Part shown: positions 58,712 to 64,000 of the stretch, piece by piece | Layout: each line of letters starts with the position of its first letter | How positions within the stretch are numbered: the first letter of the stretch is position 1 | Source: Bidens hawaiensis | Lineage: Eukaryota; Streptophyta; Magnoliopsida; Asterales; Asteraceae | NCBI GenBank assembly: GCA_021521415.1 | Contig: JAIQDT010005455.1 | Coordinates: forward strand, 1-64,000 | Direction of reading: 5' to 3' | DNA length: 64,000 bases | Notes under the pieces: model-generated | Databases searched by the model: none | Told to the model about the DNA's origin: nothing | The model's input: the letters and a program-made list of their open reading frames with translations, nothing else | Program-made: the position numbers and the translations under genes

Positions 58712-59402
58712 GTTTGCTTATTTCTCTAGTGTTTTGTATTTATTTTATAATTTGTTAGATTTTTAAAAATTTCTAATGGGTATTGCATGATCAGTGGCGA
58801 AGCTTGGGCGAGTTCGTCGGGGGGGACTCAAAATGTATTATAAAAATCATAAACTAGGGGGACCGGGGTTATTTTATGTAATTTTCATTCGTTATGATTA
58901 ATCAGAGAATTATTAGTTTCTTCTTATAATTCTTGTGCTCCTGGGAGATTTCGATAGTTTCAAATAGTACTATGACAATTAATAGTTAAAGATTACTAAC
59001 TTTAGAAATAAAAATTTTAGTTATAGCTAGTGAAACTTCATCATTAAACATGTTTCAAGACTTTTGCTTTTAACATTCTTCTTATGGCTTGTTTTTCGCA
59101 TTCATCATGTTCCAATAGACTTTGTATACTTTAAACAAACTCTTACCAAGGATTATTAATATCTGTTGAAATTTTTGATGTTTAGATGTTAATTCAATTT
59201 TGCTTTGAATTTTGTCAACTCCGTGTGTTAATTTGAATTGATGCTTCTTTAAAATTCTTTAATGGGGTTAGACGTCTTGTTATCTACATATGAAATAGTG
59301 ATCTAATTAATTGATAATAAATGATCGTGAATATCTTGGAATCGATCAGGTTTACAAATGGTTAATCTAATTCACATGCATGCAAAAGACTTTTGGTGTT
59401 AG
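58328..59402. other. Nudix promoter side and intergenic DNA
   Basis: It includes the Nudix TATA box at 58415-58421 and an (ATT)n run at 58671-58710. A CAGTGGCGAAGCTTGGG motif at about 58794 recalls the ends of eroded plant DNA transposons. No gene was seen. Confidence 0.5.
58671..58710. repeat. (ATT)n microsatellite
   Basis: About 13 ATT trinucleotides. Confidence 0.95.
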
Positions 59403-59410
59403 TTAACATA

Positions 59411-59799
59411 TAGGGCCGGCTCTAAGAAATCAAAAAAATAATTGGGCTGAAGACGGAATTTTTTTTGCTCTTAAGTAAAAGGAGTATTTTGTTGGGTTTA
59501 AACAATTTAATTTTTGCATAGGCTTACTTGTTTAAAATTTGGGTTGTGTAAAAAACGTTTTTATAAAAATAGGATTAAGCATGCCTCAGAAAAACTAGAA
59601 CTCATAACCTTTGGGTTGGAAATAATACACATTTGCCACTAGACCAAGTAATTAGTTAATTTAGTTTAAACACTAAATATACATATTATTTTAATAAAAA
59701 TACATATAATTTAAAAAATAAAAATTCGGACCTAACGGAGTGTCGGACCTGTGGTCGTTGACTAGCCAGCCACACCTTATGGCCTTATGGCCGGCCCTT
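59411..59799. mobile_element. Small hAT-like non-autonomous element
   Basis: The ends TAGGGCCGGC and GCCGGCCCTT are inverted repeats. The flanks TTAACATA (59403-59410) and TTAACGTA (59800-59807) are an 8-bp duplication with one mismatch, as for hAT elements. There is no coding capacity. Confidence 0.7.
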
Positions 59800-60121
59800 T
59801 TAACGTATACCGAGCATCATATCTATCCAATTATATATATAGATTAATATGCATTTGTCGGTGTCACAACTTTTGTGGAAATAGACAGTTTGTGCATTTA
59901 TGTATTTAGTTTCACCCTTTAATCAACTTTGTGGGTGTAGTTGGTTGGTTGAAGTTTGTCTTGCTAACCTCTTTGGGTTTGCTTGGCCTGGGCTCGACTG
60001 TCTGGGCTGTTCAAATCTTTCTCTTTTTTGGTGTTTAATTGTTTTAGTGTATCTATCTATTGTTTTAAAGGTATTTGAATTTAGGATTTCTTTTAAAGAT
60101 ACTATACTAATTTGAGCTAAC

Positions 60122-61391
60122 TAAGTTTTATATTTAGTTTCAATATCATAACGGATCTAAACGATGCCAACTAAATACGCTACGCATCGTCGTCGCAACA
60201 CCCGTGTTTTCTTATTTAGTTTTGCTACCGTAACGAACTTAGCCAATAACGAAATTAAAAGGTTTTTTATTATTATACTAGCTTGAGCTAACTAAGTTTT
60301 TATATTTAGTTTTGATATTGTAACGAATCAAAGCGATGCCAACTAAATATGCAACGCATCGTCGTCGCAACACCCGTGTTTTTCTTATTTAGTTTTGGTA
60401 TCGTAACGAACCTAGCCAATAACGAAATTATTTTTTATGTTTACTTCCGGTACGATGACCGAATGTGTGTCGACTCAGCGCTGCAACGCCCGCGTATTGT
60501 TTTTGTTTTTTTAAATATTTTTATTTGAATTTAAAATTTCTTTTAAAAGTTTTTTTTAAGTATACTACTTTAAGCAAATTAAGTTTTATATTTAGTTTCG
60601 ATATCTAAGCGATGCCAACTACATACGCAACGCATCGACGCCGTAACACCTGTGTTTTTCTTATTTAGTTTTGGTAACGTACGAATCTAGCCAATAACAA
60701 AATTATTTTTTTTATGTTTACTTCTGGTACGATGACTGAATGTCTGTCGACTTAGCGCTGCAATGCCCGCGTATTGTATTTGTTTTTTAAAATATTTTTA
60801 TTTGAATTTAGGATTTCTTTTAAAGGTTTTTTTAAGTATACTAATTTGAGCAGGTCTTTTTTAAGTATACTAATTTGAGCAAACTAACTTTTATATTTAG
60901 TTTCGATATCGTAACAAATCTAAGAGATGCCAACTAAATATGCAACGCATCGTCGCCGCAACACCCGTGCTTTTCTTATTTAGTTTTGCTACCGTAACGA
61001 ACCTAGCCAATAACGAAATTATTTTTTTATGTTTACTTCTGGTACGATGACCGAATGCGTGTCGACTCAACGCTGCAACGCCCGCGTATTGTTTTTTTTT
61101 TTTAAATATTTTTTCGAAATTATCTTTCGTGTTTAGTTCCAGTATTATGGCAAACCTGTTGATACTAACTGAATTTCCCCCACCATTTTGCCAATTGAAT
61201 AAGCGTGGTTTTACATATATTATTTTTTGTATGATGAGCTATACGCTCTCATCATAAGTTATACACTTGCTGACACTATTTTAGACGTTCACAACATTTT
61301 TTTTATTTAGTGTTGATGTCGAGACGAACTTTACTGATACCAGCCGAATTTGGTCAAGCCGTTGCCGCAACGCGGCGGGTTTTAAACCTAG
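60122..61391 (+). mobile_element. Helitron-like block with four tandem repeat units
   Basis: Units begin at about 60122, 60292, 60581 and 60889, each with TTTATATTTAGTTT, GATGCCAACTA, CGCATCGTCG-CGCAACACC and CCAATAACGAAATTA. The first is short (170 bp) and the others 220-310 bp. The block ends with a GC hairpin (GCCGCAACGCGGCGG, about 61364-61380) followed by CCTAG and T at 61387-61392, like a Helitron 3' terminus. The left limit is uncertain (59800-60120 holds nothing recognised). Confidence 0.5.
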
Positions 61392-61846
61392 TTTATATGA
61401 TTGGCAAGACTAGCAACGTTAGAACTCTGAGTTGGTTTCTCATTAGTTAGACATTAGATAAGGGTTTTATGTAACGGAATGGCGATTCAAAATTGATAGT
61501 TGGTTGAGTGTAATTATTGTGTTATAATTAATCTTAGAGAACTCTCTCACGTAATTATAGAGAATCTATTGTGAATGTTCTTAAGTCATTTTGTTAGTTT
61601 TTACTCATAGATTTTGTGTCTTTTTAGTGTGTAGTAAGATGGAGGGTGGGCAGATGTGAGTATGAATATGGAAAATACGTACGAGTATCAACGTATTATT
61701 ATTATATAATAATATTATGTACTAATATATTATTATTATTATTAGTACGTAATAATAATATGTACTAATATATTATTATTATTATTATCAACGTATTATT
61801 AGTATTGCTATTATTATTATGATTATTATATATTACGTACTAATAT
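61392..61846. other. Spacer with AT-rich trinucleotide patchwork
   Basis: Bases 61690-61846 are mostly ATT/AAT repeats with TACGTA and GTACTAATAT interruptions. No gene was seen. Confidence 0.7.
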
Positions 61847-62589
61847 TGAAGAGGTAGGTCCCAGCAGAGGCGGTTAGGACCCGCAAGACTTCCTTAAAAA
61901 GGAGACGTCTGCGCAGTTGAACACGCAAGACTCATTAAACGGACGTCTGCGCAGTTGAACCCGCAGACTTCACCATAGGGACGTCTGCGCCGCGACCTAC
62001 CAAACCTGCAGGACCCACCACGCTCAGAGTTGTGACGACCTCACATGCGGTACGCAAGCTGGTCCCGCAGGAAATGCCTCCCTATGGTTTCCAAGTATCC
62101 CCTGTTCCCGCAGGTGCGGATACCCGCCATTAGGGACTGGCCACCCGCGCAGCATGGCTACACGCATAAGGCTCAGACTCGTAATAATTCAGTAGTCACC
62201 TGAAGAAGAAATGAGCAAAGCCGGGAACATTCCCGCATAAAGGCGGGAGGGGGAAAACTCCCGCCTAAATGAGCCAGTCCGTATAATAATGGAGGATCTT
62301 TTGTGTGATACCTGACGAGGTATGGACAAAAGATCTGACCAACGATACGACAGCTCACTGACAGCAGCATGGCAACACGCCACAGCACTGTGACCATTAG
62401 CCGCCGCCTGCTCACCAACTCCTGCCATACCACGTGCCTAGCCTGTAGTTGGTGGAAAAGGAAAAGTGAACAGCACGCCTGGTCACTGTCAGCCGCTACC
62501 TATCCACCAATTACCAGCAGAGCACGTGCGTAGGCCACAGTTGGCAGAGTAATAGGCCGGCTAAACCTCCTTGGAAACCCACCTCCGGC

Positions 62590-62597
62590 TATAAAAG
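62590..62597 (+). promoter_or_regulatory. TATA box of the Tat-like LTR
   Basis: TATAAAAG lies in an LTR-like context about 110 bases before the GCCGGAGG block. Confidence 0.55.
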
Positions 62598-62903
62598 ACA
62601 TCAAATGGTAATATCATTTCATCATCTAATATCTTATATAATTTACCTAATAACTGCTCTAGTATTATTAATATACTTTTATATTCAAAGAGTAATATAG
62701 ACTGATTCTCACGCCGGAGGGTGGTCACAAGGAGGAACCCCCCCCCCCCTTTCTTAGTGACGAGCTCACGGTGTCTGTTTTGCTGGTTATCGGAAGAACC
62801 ATCTTGCCGGAATTAACCCCTCGTGGGAAACGTCTATCTAACCCTCAGGTTACTCGTAATCTGTCGGGGTTCGACAGGTGTTTCTTGAGCTCACGGTGTT
62901 TCT

Positions 62904-63168
62904 TGAAGCTGCGATTTTTATTCGTGGGTGGGGTTCACGCATCAGCCTGCTTGACGCTCACATCGCCACAACGCTGATCGGAGAAAGTATTGTGATTTTC
63001 ACAAAGTCAAAGGCCACAACACTGAAGAATGCTTAGACGTAAAGGACTTGGTCGAAGCATTTGTTAAGGATGGGACACTCGCGCACCTTGTGGCGAAGTG
63101 AGCGTCAAGCAGGTTGATGCGTGAACCCCACCTGGGGAAACGCACGAATAAAAATCGCAGCTTCAACA
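62904..63168. repeat. Inverted repeat enclosing the gag remnant
   Basis: Arm 62904-62971 (GAAGCTGCGATTTTTATTCG through CAAGCAGG-complement) is repeated in reverse complement at about 63088-63168. The right arm carries an extra 8-11 bases near CTGGGGAAACG. About 115 bases lie between the arms. Confidence 0.85.
62988..63101 (+). pseudogene. gag: Tat gag zinc-motif remnant
   Basis: This is a 37-codon stretch with CDFHKVKGHNTEEC followed by VKDLVEAFVKDGTLAHLV and a stop. It parallels the C-terminal Gag motif of the first Tat element at about 1660-1770. The rest of gag and all of pol are missing in the visible part. Confidence 0.75.
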
Positions 63169-63392
63169 GAGACTACATACTGCGTAAACAACGAGATCCC
63201 GAACAAGATACATGTCGGCTCGATGGTGCTCCCATCCAAGCCACGCCTAATGGGAGCTCAATTACACAGTTTATGTAGATCAATTCCAAATTTGTAAAGA
63301 AAAGGCCTAGAGCCACTTCTAATGGAAACGATTCTCCTTCAAATTGAAGCTGATGATTTTATATTTGTATTTTATGAACTTTGCACATGAAG

Positions 63393-64000
63393 ATGCCGGT
63401 ATTCGCCGCATCAAGTGAAGAATCGTTGCGTGGGGAAGGCGGCAAAACCCGCACAAACCCAAAAGCATCAAACCTTCACGCAGGTGAGTTAAAGGGGAAA
63501 GGTTCAGCCATCCCACTATGTGAAAGTGTCGGTATATCCGCATGAATCCTGGTAGAGGAAGCTGAACACTAACCTATTAACAACCACGCGTTGAATGGTC
63601 GATTCGAACACTAATGCCGGTAGTCATCGCATCAAGAAGTCATTGCGTGGGGAAGGCGGCAAAACCCGCACAAACCCAAAAAACGACAGAACCTTCACGC
63701 AGGTCAGTTAAAGGGGAAAGGTTCAGCCATCCCACTATGTGAAAGTGCCGGTATATCCGCATGAACCCTGGTAGAGGAAGCTGAACACTAACCTATTAAC
63801 AACCACGCGTTGAACGGTCGATTCGAACACTAATGCCGGTATTCACCGCATCAAGTGAAGAATCGTTGCGTGGGGAAGGCGGCAAAACCCGCATAAACCC
63901 AGAATGACAAGACCTTCATGCAGGACAGTTAAAGGGGAAGAGTTCAGCCATCCCACTATGTGAAAGTGCCGGTATACCCGCATGAATCCTGGTAGCGGAA
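63393..64000. repeat. About 220-bp tandem repeat, nearly three copies, continuing past the window
   Basis: Units begin ATGCCGGT at 63393, 63614 and 63833 (periods 221 and 219). Shared blocks are GTTGCGTGGGGAAGGCGGCA, GTTAAAGGGGAAAGGTTCAG and CCTGGTAGAGGAAGCTGAAC. Confidence 0.93.

Larger units (their letters stand above)
61847..64000 (+). mobile_element. Second, degenerate Tat-like element (LTR, gag remnant, tandem repeats), runs off the window
   Basis: It starts TGAAGAGGTAGGTCCC, like the Tat LTR at 10684 (TGAAGAGGTATGTACC). It has U3 repeats built on ACGTCTGCGCAGTTGAAC (about 61900-61990), a TATA box at 62590-62597, a GCCGGAGGGTGG block and a 12-C run at 62738-62749. The LTR end and primer site were not identified (probably near 62900). 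The only coding remnant is a gag zinc motif. A large deletion derivative is likely. Confidence 0.65.

Noticed and set aside
59900..60115. 71-codon hydrophobic frame
   Set aside because: Low-complexity Leu/Phe/Val sequence next to a Helitron-like block, with no homologous domain or splice context.
62173..62433. Minus-strand frames of 79-86 codons in the Tat-like LTR
   Set aside because: They lie in U3 of an LTR upstream of its TATA box, with no known domain.

Overview
This is a repeat-rich window of plant nuclear DNA. The genes have short GT-AG introns, the Ty3/gypsy elements are of plant Tat and chromovirus (Tekay/Del-like) types, and there are Copia-type solo LTRs, hAT- and Helitron-like fragments and a plant-type OPT transporter. 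A eudicot, most likely an Asteraceae, fits best; that family is inferred from the general look of the repeats, not shown. All splice sites, target-site duplications (TSDs) and frames were worked out by eye.

Layout. (1) 1-11665: a nearly complete Tat-lineage Ty3/gypsy retrotransposon on the + strand (its 5' LTR is cut by the window edge). Sense gag-pol carries two frameshifts. Between pol and the 3' LTR lies an apparently intact antisense gene of seven exons with its own TATA box. (2) 11666-24000: the 3' two-thirds of an oligopeptide transporter gene (+), a mitochondrial acyl carrier protein gene (+) whose expected start codon is CTG, and a Pollen Ole e 1-family gene (-) whose second exon is split by a Copia-type solo LTR. 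(3) 25990-32231 and 54306-58327: a small cluster of Nudix hydrolase genes (-): a 3'-end fragment, one nearly complete copy with a damaged 5' end, and one copy complete in exon structure but split in its last exon. (4) 32232-54305: the insertion that splits it, a 22,074-bp Tekay-type chromovirus array LTR-internal-LTR-internal-LTR (-) with an exact 8,660-bp period and one TTGTA duplication at its outer ends. Its left LTR holds a further nested solo LTR. (5) 58328-64000: intergenic DNA with a small hAT-like element, a Helitron-like tandem block and the start of a second, degenerate Tat-like element with a hairpin and a 220-bp tandem repeat.

Host genes and transposons are entangled. The Ole e 1 gene and the downstream Nudix gene are broken by insertions with perfect 5-bp duplications, and their reading frames are intact once one duplication copy is discounted, so both breaks are recent. 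The upstream Nudix copy has independent 5' damage, so no intact Nudix gene remains in the window. The OPT gene lacks its N-terminal exon(s) on the side where the 12.5-kb Tat element sits.

The most unusual items are the antisense spliced gene in the Tat element, the two-unit chromovirus array, an extra acidic coiled-coil ORF upstream of gag in the chromovirus, and a His in place of a catalytic RNase H Asp in both chromovirus copies.
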